Assembly: GCA_019425045.1 (NCBI GenBank) | Contig: JAHYYI010000001.1 | Span: 124,001 to 188,000, forward strand | DNA length: 64,000 bases | Direction of reading: 5' to 3' | Source of the DNA: Collinsella sp. | Lineage (GTDB): Bacteria > Actinomycetota > Coriobacteriia > Coriobacteriales > Coriobacteriaceae | In this document: positions 17,957-26,787 of the stretch, piece after piece | Layout of the letters: each line of letters starts with the position of its first letter | How positions within the stretch are numbered: the stretch's first letter is position 1 | Notes under the pieces: model-generated | What the model was told of the DNA's origin: nothing | Seen by the model: only the letters and a program-made list of their open reading frames with translations | Databases searched by the model: none | Made by a program: the position numbers and the translations under genes

Positions 17957-18901
17957 CTATTCCTCGCGGTCGAACTCCTCGTCGGCACCGAGCACGCGGC
18001 CGCTGTAGTTGACGTGACCGGTCACGGCTTCCATATCGCCGGTCTCGATAAAGCGGGCGACCGTGCACTCGTAATCGACCAGCGCGCGGTCAAAGACCTC
18101 GGGGAAACTCTCGTTCGAGACCTCGTCAGTAAAGGGGTTCTTCCATGCCAAGTGGCCCAGGTTGCCGGTACGCTCGGGCAGCTCGGTCGTCACACGGTGC
18201 GCAAGGCCGTCGAGCAGCGAATAATCGTGCACCAAGCCCTCGAGCAGGGCAATCGCGCGCGTCTTGGCCGAACCGGCCGGCTCGATAGTGCGGTAGAGCA
18301 GCTGCATGTCGGCTACGGCGCCGGCGTACTCCCCCGCCGGGATGTCGATACCGTACACGCGCCCGGCGACGTAGCTCATCAGCACACCGGCCACGCGATT
18401 GATGCGGTCGGTGGTGACGATCTCGCCCGCCGGCGGATAATCCTCGACCGTGGCCCCGTCACGTTTAAGCTGCAGCATCAGCACGTCCAGGTCGCTTTCG
18501 AGCACGGCGTGAACTTGACTGCCCGAAGCCTCGAGCTCGGGGTCGGACTCAACAATGCCAAACTGCTGCTCGTAGACAAAGGGGTGGGCATTGCGGTCGA
18601 GCACATAGTGCGACAGCAGGCCCAGCGCAAAGGCGCGGCCCAGATTGGCGTCGCGCGGCTGCAGGTGCGACACGCCGTCGCGCAGGCATGAGAACTGGCG
18701 CGACATGCGCGAGCGGTGCATGACCTGAGCAAGCAACGTACAGTCGGAAATGCGCGGCGTGAGCATGTGGAAGAAAAACGGGTCGGGACCTTGGTTTCCC
18801 AGGATAAAGGCGATGCGCTCCTCGTCGGACGTGATAACGCCCTGCGGAAGACGGTCGATACTTTCTTCGCCAAACAGATGATGCGTAATGAGCGCGGGCA
18901 T
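17957..18901 (-). CDS. Zinc-dependent phospholipase C domain protein
   Basis: The protein has 314 residues. The metal-binding pattern of the PF00882-type zinc phospholipase C/S1-P1 nuclease fold is visible: PALITHHLFGEE at the N-terminus, GNQGPDPFFFH near residue 42 and LLSHYVLDRNAHPFVY near residue 98. There is no signal peptide, so unlike secreted phospholipases it appears cytosolic. This class is common in Firmicutes and Coriobacteriia with unknown substrate. AAAGGATC precedes the ATG at 18901; a longer frame from 18931 is less likely. Confidence 0.82.
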   Translation of the reverse strand: MPALITHHLFGEESIDRLPQGVITSDEERIAFILGNQGPDPFFFHMLTPRISDCTLLAQVMHRSRMSRQFSCLRDGVSHLQPRDANLGRAFALGLLSHYVLDRNAHPFVYEQQFGIVESDPELEASGSQVHAVLESDLDVLMLQLKRDGATVEDYPPAGEIVTTDRINRVAGVLMSYVAGRVYGIDIPAGEYAGAVADMQLLYRTIEPAGSAKTRAIALLEGLVHDYSLLDGLAHRVTTELPERTGNLGHLAWKNPFTDEVSNESFPEVFDRALVDYECTVARFIETGDMEAVTGHVNYSGRVLGADEEFDREE

Positions 18902-18993
18902 AATGATCCTTTCGATTTCATTCGATGTCACCCATTATGCCCACCGTGCGGTCATGCCAAACCTGCGGCGATAAACGATGGCATGCAGACCGC

Positions 18994-19728
18994 CTACGCA
19001 AGTCCCAAGTGCGCCTTGACCTCGGCAGCGCGACGGCGGGACACGGGCACCGTCGAGCTCACGCGGTCGAGCCTGAGCTCCATCAGGCCCGTGGAGCCGA
19101 TCTCGACATTATGCACGTCTTCCAAATTGACCAGATAACTGCGGTGGACACGAATAAAACCCTCGGAGGCCAGACGCCGCTCGAGCGAGGAAATCGACTC
19201 ATTGATCAGGTATGTTCCCTCGGCACAGACCGCATTGCAAAAATCGGCGCGCGCCTCAAAGTAGCAGACATCCGCCACGGGAATGAACACCCTTTTGCCC
19301 CCGCGATCCACCGTCAGGCGCAAAGGCTGGCGCGGAGCATGGACGACACGGCGAGCACCCAGAGCAGTCTCGATCTTGTCGAGTGCCTTTGACAGGCGGG
19401 CATCCTCGACCGGTTTGACGACGTAATCGACGGCATCGAGGTTATAGGCATCGGCCGCGTACTCGGCAAATGCCGTCACAAACACCACGACCGGCGGCGT
19501 CTTTAGGTTCTGCAGCGTCTCGGCAAGCTCAATTCCCGAGCGACCGGGCATGGTAATGTCTAAAAACAGCACGTCGGGCTTGTTCGACAGAATCGACTCC
19601 ACGGCTTCGGTAACATTGCCCGCCTCGGCAATCTGGCCCACACGCATATCCTTTTCCAACAGATAGCGTAGCTCAGCCCTAATTGGAGGCTCATCATCAA
19701 CCACCAGGATGTTCCAGCCTTCGGACAT
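18994..19728 (-). CDS. LytTR-family response regulator (pair 2)
   Basis: The protein has 244 residues: a receiver domain with VVDDE, phospho-acceptor Asp57 in LFLDITMP and Lys in YVVKPVEDARL, then a LytTR domain with FIRVHRSYLVNLEDV and PVSRRRAAEVKAHL. AGAGGGG precedes the ATG. It is co-transcribed with the kinase gene 38 nt upstream. It is clearly paralogous to the regulator at 13106-13822. Confidence 0.93.
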   Translation of the reverse strand: MSEGWNILVVDDEPPIRAELRYLLEKDMRVGQIAEAGNVTEAVESILSNKPDVLFLDITMPGRSGIELAETLQNLKTPPVVVFVTAFAEYAADAYNLDAVDYVVKPVEDARLSKALDKIETALGARRVVHAPRQPLRLTVDRGGKRVFIPVADVCYFEARADFCNAVCAEGTYLINESISSLERRLASEGFIRVHRSYLVNLEDVHNVEIGSTGLMELRLDRVSSTVPVSRRRAAEVKAHLGLA

Positions 19729-19766
19729 ATGCGCTTCCCCTCTTTTTCTCTCAATCCAACCGCGTG

Positions 19767-21158
19767 CTACACCGTTAGCGGCGCCGGCTCATGCGGCTCG
19801 CCGTTCAACTCAACGATGACCTGCGTTCCCACGCCCTCCTGGGACTTCACGCGCATGCCGGAATCTTCTCCGTAAAAGAAATGGATGCGCTGAAGCACGT
19901 TGAAGAGCGCCAGGCCGCAACCTCGCTTGACGGAGCCGTCGGCGGTAATGCTCTCGGGCTCCTCTCGGCGATGCTGCTCAAACAGATGCGCGCAGACTTC
20001 TTCGCTCATACCGATGCCGTCGTCTTCGACGATGATCTCCAAACCGTCATCGGTCTCGAAAGCCCTAACACGAATAGAAAGCGGCTCGGTCTCGCGCTGC
20101 GCGTGCTTGATACAGTTTTCGAGCAGCGGCTGCAAGATAAACGGCGGTACCAGGCTGTCGCGCACCTCAAAGTCGATGTCGACCGAGACGCGCAGACGGC
20201 CGTCGCCATACCGGGCCTGCATAAGATTGATATAACGAGTGCCCTGTTCCACCTCGTGCTCGAGCGTGGTGAGCGTATCGGAGTCAGAAAGCGTCTGACG
20301 ATAGTAGTTGGAGAAGTCGATCAGCAGCGATCGTGCCTTGTCGGGCTCGGTTCGAACGAGCGACACGATGGTGCTGATGGTATTGAATAGAAAATGCGGG
20401 TCGACCTGCGACTGCAGGGCGCGAAGCTCCACGCGGGCCGTGAGCTCGTCCTGGCGCTCGAGCTCAAAGCTGGCGAGCTGCGTGGAAATGAGATCGGCAA
20501 AGCCCGAGGCCAACGCCGTCTGGCGCATATCGATGCTGCTCAGGCGGGGGTAATACAGCTCGAGCGTGCCCACGCAATGCCCGCGCACGGTCAGTGGCGC
20601 GACAATGCCGGCGCGCAGACGGGGAAAATAGCCGCCCGTCTCATTGGAGGCGTCACGCGAAAATACACTCTGTTCGCCGGACTCGATCACGTTGAGTGTG
20701 GTCTTGAGCACAACCGGGGTGCCGGCGGGACACTTTGTCGAATCCTCGCCCCAACTTGCCAACACCTGTTTGCCGTCGGTAAAGCAGATGGCCGACGCGA
20801 TGGTCTCGGACAGGATGATTTTGGAAGCACCCAGTGCCGCTTCGGGCGTAAGGCCGCGCGACGTGTAGGCGAATATTTTAGATGCAATGGCGAGTGTACG
20901 GTCGGTTGCACTCGATGTGAGGTCGTCGGGGACCACAAAGACATACGAGAAAAAGAAGCACAGCATGACCAGGCCGGCAATAACGACAACGCCCGGAACG
21001 GGATTGGGATTATCGGTTAAATCCCAGATAAGCAGCAGGATAAGCGCCGGAACGACAATACCGAGCAGGATGGCCTGAACCACATGCTGGGCCGTACGAA
21101 AGACCTTGGTAGAGTTGTAGCTCTTGCCCAGAATCAGCCTGTTTAAATCCACCGTCAT
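19767..21158 (-). CDS. LytS/YehU-type sensor histidine kinase (pair 2)
   Basis: The protein has about 463 residues: two membrane helices (about 27-47 and 56-78), a GAF-like region (about 90-225), then the kinase domain with His255 in QVDPHFLFNTIS, N box PLLENCIKHA and G box VEDDGIGMSE. The same domain order as the kinase at 13895-15238, with long matching stretches such as ASGFADLISTQLASFELE, marks a gene duplication. GAGGGG abuts the ATG at 21158 but is well spaced for the GTG two codons later (21152), which may be the real start. Confidence 0.9.
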   Translation of the reverse strand: MTVDLNRLILGKSYNSTKVFRTAQHVVQAILLGIVVPALILLLIWDLTDNPNPVPGVVVIAGLVMLCFFFSYVFVVPDDLTSSATDRTLAIASKIFAYTSRGLTPEAALGASKIILSETIASAICFTDGKQVLASWGEDSTKCPAGTPVVLKTTLNVIESGEQSVFSRDASNETGGYFPRLRAGIVAPLTVRGHCVGTLELYYPRLSSIDMRQTALASGFADLISTQLASFELERQDELTARVELRALQSQVDPHFLFNTISTIVSLVRTEPDKARSLLIDFSNYYRQTLSDSDTLTTLEHEVEQGTRYINLMQARYGDGRLRVSVDIDFEVRDSLVPPFILQPLLENCIKHAQRETEPLSIRVRAFETDDGLEIIVEDDGIGMSEEVCAHLFEQHRREEPESITADGSVKRGCGLALFNVLQRIHFFYGEDSGMRVKSQEGVGTQVIVELNGEPHEPAPLTV

Positions 21159-21182
21159 CCCCTCTTGTCCGTAGCACCCATA

Positions 21183-21218
21183 GCAATGGAGAGGGCCGCA
21201 AGCGACCCTCTCCATTGC
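21183..21218. other. Hairpin between the amidohydrolase and kinase genes
   Basis: Arms GCAATGGAGAGGG and CCCTCTCCATTGC form a perfect 13-bp stem with a 10-nt loop. No T-run follows on either strand. A second palindrome ATTGCA/TGCAAT (21214-21228) overlaps its outer arm, so alternative folds are possible. It may stabilise the amidohydrolase mRNA end or act in the kinase leader. Confidence 0.6.
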
Positions 21219-21269
21219 ATTATGCAATCAAAAACTGTGTTTTACATCAAGCCATCGACAAACGGTATC

Positions 21270-22547
21270 TTAGGCGCTGTATTTGTTAGCCTCACCAAAA
21301 GTGCCGGCCTCGACGATCCAGCCGTCCTTCATGATGACGTCCATGTTGTCGGTGTTGAGCACGTGGATGTCGGCGGCGACGTCACCGTTGACAACCAGCA
21401 GGTCGGCGCACTTGCCGGCCTCGATGGAACCGGTCTCGTCCTCGATGTGGCACATCTTGGCACCGTTGAGGGTGGCGCAGGTGATGGTCTCGACCGGAGT
21501 GAAGCCGATCTTGTCGACGAACTCGTACATCTCCTCGATGGAGCAGGTGCCGTACGGGGTGACGAAGGAGAAGGAGTCGGAGCCGATCGTCATGACGACG
21601 CCGCGCTTCTTGGCCTCGCGCAGGCAGTCGTAGTTGCGCTGCAGCTCCTTCTCGACCAGGGTGCCCTCGTACTTGTCGTGCAGCTCGGGGACGTAGACGG
21701 GCGGATAGGTGGCGTACCAGGTGGGCAGGAAGGCGATCGTCGGGGTGAAGAAGGTGCCCTGCTCGGCCATGAGGTCCATGGTGCGCTCATCGATATCGAA
21801 GCCGTGAATCAGCTGCTCGCAGCCAAAGCGAACGGAATCGTAGGCAGCGGCGTGGTTGTTGTAGCAGTGGCTCCACACGGGGATGCCGACCATCTTTGCC
21901 TCTTCGACCACGGCCTGGATCTCCTCGGAGCAATAGTGCTGGTCGCGACCGGAGTCCCAGCGCCAGATGCCGCCACCGGTAGCCCAGATCTTGATGGCAT
22001 CGGGGTTCTCACGCAGGCGACGACGGACGGCCTTGCGCAGATCCCAAGGACCGTCGACCTGGTCGCCCCAGGGGTGGGATTCCTTGTTGAGCTCCTGGGT
22101 GCAGTGGTGGGAGTCACCGTGGCCGGCAACGCGGCAGAAGCCCAGACCGGTGGCCAGAACGCGCGGGCCCTTAAAGACGCCCTTGTCGATGCAGTCACGG
22201 ATCTGGATACCAAAGCGGCCGATCTCGCAGACGGTGGTGAGGCCGTGGGTGAGGCAGTCGTAGGCCTGCTTGACGGCGACGGCCTGCTTCTCGAGGAGCG
22301 GCTGCATGACCCAATCGGTGTCATCGTCGGTCAGGTTGCCCGAGAAGTGCAGGTGGGTGTCGATCAGGCCGGGAAGGACGGTCTTGCCGGCGGCGTCGAT
22401 AACCTCAACGCCCTCGGGAAGGTCCTGCATAGTGCCGGCGTACTCGATCTTGCCGTTGTCGTCGACGAGAACGAGGGAGTTCTCGACCGGCTCGGCACCG
22501 GTACCGTCGATGAGCTTGCCGCCAACGATTGCATACTTAGTGGACAT
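21270..22547 (-). CDS. Metal-dependent amidohydrolase (imidazolonepropionase/prolidase-like)
   Basis: The protein has 425 residues with the amidohydrolase (beta/alpha)8 barrel motifs: DTHLHF near residue 63, AIKIWATGG with the likely carboxylated Lys, PVWSHCYN and LIHGFD with metal His, and TIGSDSFSF with the catalytic Asp. The composite beta-sandwich is made by the N-terminal AIVGGKLIDGTG and the C-terminal GSIEAGKCADLLVVNGD. Members hydrolyse amide bonds in cyclic or acylated amino acids or dipeptides. The neighbour, an amino-acid permease 130 nt upstream on the same strand, suggests it processes the imported compound. Confidence 0.85.
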   Translation of the reverse strand: MSTKYAIVGGKLIDGTGAEPVENSLVLVDDNGKIEYAGTMQDLPEGVEVIDAAGKTVLPGLIDTHLHFSGNLTDDDTDWVMQPLLEKQAVAVKQAYDCLTHGLTTVCEIGRFGIQIRDCIDKGVFKGPRVLATGLGFCRVAGHGDSHHCTQELNKESHPWGDQVDGPWDLRKAVRRRLRENPDAIKIWATGGGIWRWDSGRDQHYCSEEIQAVVEEAKMVGIPVWSHCYNNHAAAYDSVRFGCEQLIHGFDIDERTMDLMAEQGTFFTPTIAFLPTWYATYPPVYVPELHDKYEGTLVEKELQRNYDCLREAKKRGVVMTIGSDSFSFVTPYGTCSIEEMYEFVDKIGFTPVETITCATLNGAKMCHIEDETGSIEAGKCADLLVVNGDVAADIHVLNTDNMDVIMKDGWIVEAGTFGEANKYSA

Positions 22548-22629
22548 GGTTCCTCCTTATGGATCCATATAGTGGGCGAGGCCGTGTTGGGTTAAGGCCT
22601 CACAAAACTACCCAAGTGGTGCCGGGTTC

Positions 22630-22658
22630 GGTGCGCGGGAGAGAGGGCCCCGCGCACC
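22630..22658. other. Intercistronic hairpin between permease and amidohydrolase
   Basis: Arms GGTGCGCGGG and CCCGCGCACC (10 bp, 9-nt loop) lie in the 130-nt gap. There is no T-run, so it is more likely an RNA-stability element between co-transcribed genes than a terminator. Confidence 0.5.
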
Positions 22659-22678
22659 CGATCCGCCCCGGCTAGGCG

Positions 22679-24130
22679 TTATTTTTTGCGGGAATTGGTG
22701 AAGGCCATGAGGGCCAGGCCAACAGCCAGCCAGCCGATCACGATGCTCCACTCCACCATGTTGAGGGAGGCGGGAGAGAACGGGATCACGAGCAGGCCAA
22801 TGATGGTGCCGCAGGCAACGATAGCGAGGCTGATGCCAAACTTGCCACCGGGCACCTCGTAGGGACGAGGCAGGTCGGGCTCGGTGAAGCGCATGCGCAG
22901 GCAAGCGAGGGCGACCATGCCGCAGGAGAAGATGAAGGCGAGAGCCGACACGTTGGTCAGAGGGATGAGCATGTTCTTGCCCAGGAACGGACCGACGACG
23001 GTGATGACGCCCAGAACGACGCAGGCGAGCTTGGGAGCGCCGGACTTGGGATCGACCTCGGCAAACTTCTCGGGCAGCTGGCCCTTGCGGCCCATGGCGA
23101 GCATGATGCGGCTCGTGGCGCCGTAGAAGGAGTTCATCGGGCCCATGGGTCCAAGCGTGGCGATGACGAGCATGGCCAGGTACAGGAGCATGTTGATGCC
23201 CTTGAGGCAGGCAAGCGCGGGAACCGGGCTCTTAACAAACTCATGCCAGTCGAGGATGGTGCCGAACGAGTAGATGCAGACCATGTAGAAGCCGCCGGCG
23301 GCCAGCAGGGCCAGGGAGATGATCTTGCCGAACTTGTTCCAGTTGAGGCCCTCGGCCGCTTCCTCAGCCTGCTGAGGAATGGTGTCGAAGCCGGCGTAGA
23401 AGAACGGGGTCAGAACCAGGACCGACACGATGCCGGCAAACAGGCTGGTGCTCTCGGTAGCGGCCTTGCCGCCACCAGCGCCGGTGACCTGGGAGAACAC
23501 AGGCATGGCATTGTCCGGCGAGCCGGTGAACAGCGAGACGCCCATGGCGAGCAGCATGCCGCAGAGCAGGGCCTTGGTCAGGAAAGCCTGGAGCTTGGCG
23601 GCCGAGCTGGCACCGCGGAAGTTGAGGAAGATGACGTAGACTGCAAAGCCGAGCGCGATCAGCGTCGGGAACAGGTAAACGTCGGCCCCCAGGATGGTGT
23701 AGAGCTTGACGGCGCGCAGCCACTCAAGGCCTGGCAGGCTGCCGAACATCTCGGACACGAGGGTCGAGATGGCGATGGCCTCCCACGGGCACAGGATGCC
23801 GTTGCCCAGGGCCAGGAGCCAGCCGGTGATGTAGCTCATCGTACGGCCAAAGCTACGATCGACATACTCGACGATGCCGCCCGAAATGGGGATAGCAGCC
23901 GTGAGCTCACCGAAAACAGCTCCGACGGGCACGAGGAAGATTGCGCCCAAGAGGAATGCAATCATAGCGGGAACGGGACCGCCGCCCACGACCATCCAGT
24001 CGCCGACCTGCAGAACCCAACCGGTACCGATGATGGCACCGAAGCCAATGGTGAAGAAGTTCCAGAGCGAAAGCGTTTTCTTCATGCCGCCGTTGTCCTC
24101 GACTGCAACTTCTGCGTTCTTGTCCGCCAT
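22679..24130 (-). CDS. APC-superfamily amino acid permease
   Basis: The protein has 483 residues and about 12 membrane helices. The first helix carries FFTIGFGAIIGTGWVL, the APC motif whose unwound glycines bind the amino-acid backbone. PIPISGGIVEYVDRSFG is another family signature. GGAGGGG precedes the ATG at 24130; a longer frame from 24169 has no ribosome site. It is the first gene of a two-gene operon with the amidohydrolase. The exact substrate is unknown. Confidence 0.88.
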   Translation of the reverse strand: MADKNAEVAVEDNGGMKKTLSLWNFFTIGFGAIIGTGWVLQVGDWMVVGGGPVPAMIAFLLGAIFLVPVGAVFGELTAAIPISGGIVEYVDRSFGRTMSYITGWLLALGNGILCPWEAIAISTLVSEMFGSLPGLEWLRAVKLYTILGADVYLFPTLIALGFAVYVIFLNFRGASSAAKLQAFLTKALLCGMLLAMGVSLFTGSPDNAMPVFSQVTGAGGGKAATESTSLFAGIVSVLVLTPFFYAGFDTIPQQAEEAAEGLNWNKFGKIISLALLAAGGFYMVCIYSFGTILDWHEFVKSPVPALACLKGINMLLYLAMLVIATLGPMGPMNSFYGATSRIMLAMGRKGQLPEKFAEVDPKSGAPKLACVVLGVITVVGPFLGKNMLIPLTNVSALAFIFSCGMVALACLRMRFTEPDLPRPYEVPGGKFGISLAIVACGTIIGLLVIPFSPASLNMVEWSIVIGWLAVGLALMAFTNSRKK

Positions 24131-24485
24131 TGTTCCCCTCCTTTCCTTTTTGACGCCCCCTGGCGTCACCCCTTGCGCGGTCCGTTTTGCCGCGCGCTTT
24201 TATTCCATGGCTTTAAGATACGGCCTTGGCGCAGCAGCGCCGCTCGCAGCTCGACCGAAGGCAGAACTGCAAAACGAGCGGCGCCGTTTTTGGGACGAAC
24301 GGCGGGAGACGTCATTCGTCCTGGACGCTTTCATCTTGTCTGCTTTTGAATACCTGTTGCCGTGACGCTTGGCGCGCGGCGCGGCAACGTTCATACCATT
24401 TGTCAGGCTTTTGGCGCACATACCCATGTGTCGTGCATCTTTTTATGTAGGATAGACAAGTTACACACGAGGCAAGGTGATTCGA
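24131..24485. other. Divergent intergenic region with hairpin
   Basis: This 355-nt gap separates the permease operon (minus) from the C39-like peptidase gene (plus). It contains an inverted repeat GCGCCGCTCG (24237-24246) and CGAGCGGCGC (24275-24284) followed on the plus strand by CGTTTTT, which looks like a terminator although no plus-strand gene precedes it. I see no strong promoter boxes. Confidence 0.4.
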
Positions 24486-25487
24486 ATGGCATACGGATAC
24501 AATGACGGCGACCAACGGCCACAAAGCGTGCGCCTTGCCGGCCGCACCACGCCAACGCCCAGAAGCACCTCCGACAACGGCAACCAGCAGCGCCCCCAAG
24601 AGCAGCCCGGGGCTTCTTCTCGGCAACAAAGCCGTACCGCGCAGCAGTCAGACCGCGTGAGCACGAGCACACGCCAACGCCAGACCGACACATCGCAGCC
24701 GCGCCGCTACGATCGCCGTACGACCGACTACTACGTTAAGCGCTCCTTTTCGCGACCTCAACGCAATCGCGGCAATTCCGCCCCTCGCCCCGCGTCGCAC
24801 ACCACAAGCCACGTGCTTCCGGCCCGCCGCCTACGCCTTGCGCTTTGCTCCATTGCCGCCTGCCTCGTCTTTGTGTTTTTGGGATCCTGTATCTCCCACG
24901 GATCAGCCGGTCTTGAGCCCACTGCCGAGGACAAGCTGCTTAAAGCTCCTGTCGCTCCCGGCTACTCCTTTGCGTTTTCGACCCCACGCTCGCAGTGGAG
25001 TGCCGGCACCATGCCCCACATCTACCAAATTGACCCCGCATGGTCGGAGCTGCCCTATGCCGGTGGCACTATTCGCGAAAACGCTTGCGGTCCCACTTGC
25101 CTCACCATGGTCTATATCTTTAAGACCGGCCACACCGATAAGACGCCGGTCGATATATGCGCACTGGCCGAAGCCGGCAACTACGCCCCAACTGGTGCCA
25201 CCGAGTGGTCGTTTATGACAGGCGGTGCGTGGCAGCTGGGGCTCAACGGAACACAGCTCTATAACGATCGCGAATCGATTACCCAAGCACTTCGCTCGGG
25301 TGCGCCCGTCATCGCCGCAGTGCGCCCCGGCACGTTTACCAACGTAGGCCACTATATCGTGCTCTACGGCATCGACGATGCCAACCAGATTGGCGTCTAC
25401 GATCCCAACTCGGCCAGCCGCAGCGCCCGCCGCTGGGGCGTCGTAGAGGTCCTCAACGAAGTCGAAGCCATGTGGGCCTACTACTAG
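24486..25487 (+). CDS. Membrane-anchored C39-like peptidase
   Basis: The protein has 333 residues. The first 110 are hydrophilic and rich in Gln, Ser, Thr, Arg and Pro (disordered). One membrane helix follows (about 117-136), then an extracytoplasmic papain-like domain of the Peptidase_C39_2 type. Its catalytic Cys is in ENACGPTCLTM (Cys201), with His289 in VGHYIVLYG and an Asp in GVYDPNS. Such proteins cleave or modify cell-surface peptides. AAGGTG stands 6 nt before the ATG at 24486; a GTG at 24477 is possible. Confidence 0.8.
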   Translation: MAYGYNDGDQRPQSVRLAGRTTPTPRSTSDNGNQQRPQEQPGASSRQQSRTAQQSDRVSTSTRQRQTDTSQPRRYDRRTTDYYVKRSFSRPQRNRGNSAPRPASHTTSHVLPARRLRLALCSIAACLVFVFLGSCISHGSAGLEPTAEDKLLKAPVAPGYSFAFSTPRSQWSAGTMPHIYQIDPAWSELPYAGGTIRENACGPTCLTMVYIFKTGHTDKTPVDICALAEAGNYAPTGATEWSFMTGGAWQLGLNGTQLYNDRESITQALRSGAPVIAAVRPGTFTNVGHYIVLYGIDDANQIGVYDPNSASRSARRWGVVEVLNEVEAMWAYY

Positions 25488-25511
25488 TCATTGGGGACAG
25501 ACTTAAATGAG

Positions 25512-25567
25512 TAGTCGTTGGGGACGTTCTTGTTTGACTAGTCGTTTAAGAACGTCCCCAATGACTA
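25512..25567. repeat. GGGGAC-type palindrome
   Basis: Arms at 25512-25531 and 25548-25567 match over 20 bp with one mismatch (core GGGGACGTTCTT/AAGAACGTCCCC). A direct repeat of its first half, TAGTCATTGGGGAC, overlaps the stop codon of the preceding gene. It resembles REP-type extragenic palindromes. A similar GGGGAC palindrome lies at 41399-41461. Confidence 0.65.
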
Positions 25568-25575
25568 CCCGGAAT

Positions 25576-25639
25576 GAGAGTGGATAATCTCCCACTTTTG
25601 GCCTGTATGCAGGCTCAAAGTGGGAGATTATCCACTCTC
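25576..25639. repeat. 24-bp-arm palindromic repeat, copy 1
   Basis: Arms starting GAGAGTGGATAATCTCCC (25576-25598) and its exact complement (25617-25639) enclose an 18-nt loop containing GCCTGTAT. The same arms and the same loop core occur at 41257-41320, more than 15 kb away, so this is a dispersed element. Confidence 0.85.
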
Positions 25640-25687
25640 GTGATTTGGGCGCGGCGCGCAGCACTCCTCATGAACAGCGACCTCAAT

Positions 25688-26733
25688 AGCAAAAGCCCCG
25701 CAGTCGGAGCGGACTGCGGGGCTCGTGAAGAGAGGCTAGTTTGTGGGCGCTTTGCCTGGCGCCCACGAGAGATGCAACAGAGTAGGGGCTACTCGTGGAT
25801 GCGGGTGCCGGAGAGGCCGGCCATGGTCTCGGCGGCCTTGTCCAGGGCACCGATGATGCAGGTGCGGCCCTTGCGGGAACGGGCGAACTTGATGGCGGCG
25901 CGGACCTTGGGCTCCATGGAGCCCTTGCCGAACTGGCCCTCGTCGGCCAGGCGCTCGGCCTCGTCGGCGGTGAGGTCCTCGAGCTCCTCCTGGTTGGGCT
26001 TGCCGAAGTTGATGGCGACATGCTCGACGGCGGTCAGCAGGAACAGGACGTCGGCGTCGCAGTCCTCGGCCAGCAGCTCGCCGCCCAGGTCCTTGTCGAT
26101 GACGGCGGGAACGCCCTTGTAGCAGCCCTTGTTCTCGTAGTCGCGGACGACGGGGATGCCGCCGCCACCGCAGGCGATGACGATGAACTCGTTGTCGAGC
26201 AGGTTGAGGATGGAGTCGGCCTCGACGATCTTCTTGGGATCGGGGGAGGCGACGACGCGACGCCAGCCGCGGCCGGAATCCTCGACGAAGACCTTGGAGG
26301 GATCCTCGGCCATGAACTCCTTGGCCTGCTCCTCGGTGTAGAAGGGGCCGATCGGCTTGGTCGGGTTCTTGAACGCGGGATCGTCCGGGTCGCACTCGAT
26401 CTGGGTGACGACGGTGGCGGCGTGCCAGCGCTTGTAGCGCTTGTGCATCTCGCGGCCGATACCCTGCTGCAGGTGATAGCCGATGTAGCCCTGGGACATG
26501 GCGCCGCACTCGGGCAGCGGCATCTCGGGGGTGCCGATGGCGTCGTGGGCGGCGGCGAAGGCGTTCTGGATCATGCCGACCTGCGGGCCGTTGCCGTGGG
26601 TGATGATGATCTCGTTACCCTGCTCGATGAGACCGAGGAGGGCGTGGGCGGTGTTGCTCACGGCCTCGATCTGCTCGACGGGGTTGTTGCCGAGGGCGTT
26701 GCCGCCGAGGGCGACGACAATACGATCGGGCTT
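25688..26733 (-). repeat. 1,046-bp direct repeat, copy 1 (arcC body plus terminator)
   Basis: This block matches 32823-33868 without gaps at an offset of 7,135 nt. I find two differences, both near the terminator. The match stops abruptly at the sixth codon of arcC and just outside the terminator. Confidence 0.93.
25691..25722 (-). terminator. Terminator of arcC copy 1
   Basis: The perfect 11-bp stem GCCCCGCAGTC/GACTGCGGGGC with a 6-nt loop is followed on the minus strand by TTTT. It ends the arc operon. Confidence 0.85.
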
Positions 26734-26751
26734 ACCGTAAGGTTTGCTCAT
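25789..26751 (-). CDS. arcC: Carbamate kinase (copy 1, end of arc operon)
   Basis: Carbamate kinase converts carbamoyl phosphate and ADP to ATP, CO2 and ammonia, the energy-yielding step of the arginine deiminase pathway. The 320-residue protein has the amino-acid-kinase motifs VVALGGNALG at the N-terminus, THGNGPQVG and ACGGGGIPVV. GAAGGA precedes the ATG at 26751. It lies 36 nt downstream of the ornithine carbamoyltransferase gene and closes the yfcC-arcA-argF-arcC operon. The protein differs from copy 2 only at residue 5 (Tyr here, Leu there). Confidence 0.97.
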   Translation of the reverse strand: MSKPYGKPDRIVVALGGNALGNNPVEQIEAVSNTAHALLGLIEQGNEIIITHGNGPQVGMIQNAFAAAHDAIGTPEMPLPECGAMSQGYIGYHLQQGIGREMHKRYKRWHAATVVTQIECDPDDPAFKNPTKPIGPFYTEEQAKEFMAEDPSKVFVEDSGRGWRRVVASPDPKKIVEADSILNLLDNEFIVIACGGGGIPVVRDYENKGCYKGVPAVIDKDLGGELLAEDCDADVLFLLTAVEHVAINFGKPNQEELEDLTADEAERLADEGQFGKGSMEPKVRAAIKFARSRKGRTCIIGALDKAAETMAGLSGTRIHE

Positions 26752-26787
26752 GATTCCTTCTTCTAAATGTTCTGTATCTTCCAACCC

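Noticed and set aside
21165..22595. 476-codon plus-strand frame antisense to the amidohydrolase
   Set aside because: Shadow of the minus-strand amidohydrolase, which has all metal-ligand motifs and a GGAGG ribosome site.
25500..25790. Insertion-sequence remnant near arcC copy 1
   Set aside because: Palindromes are present, but no transposase fragment or target-site duplication is visible. They are better described as REP-like elements.
25795..26766. Long plus-strand frame antisense to arcC (repeated at 32930-33925)
   Set aside because: Its composition (Gly, Leu, Val, Asp runs) is that of an antisense shadow of a GC-rich gene, and arcC on the other strand has full kinase motifs and a ribosome site.
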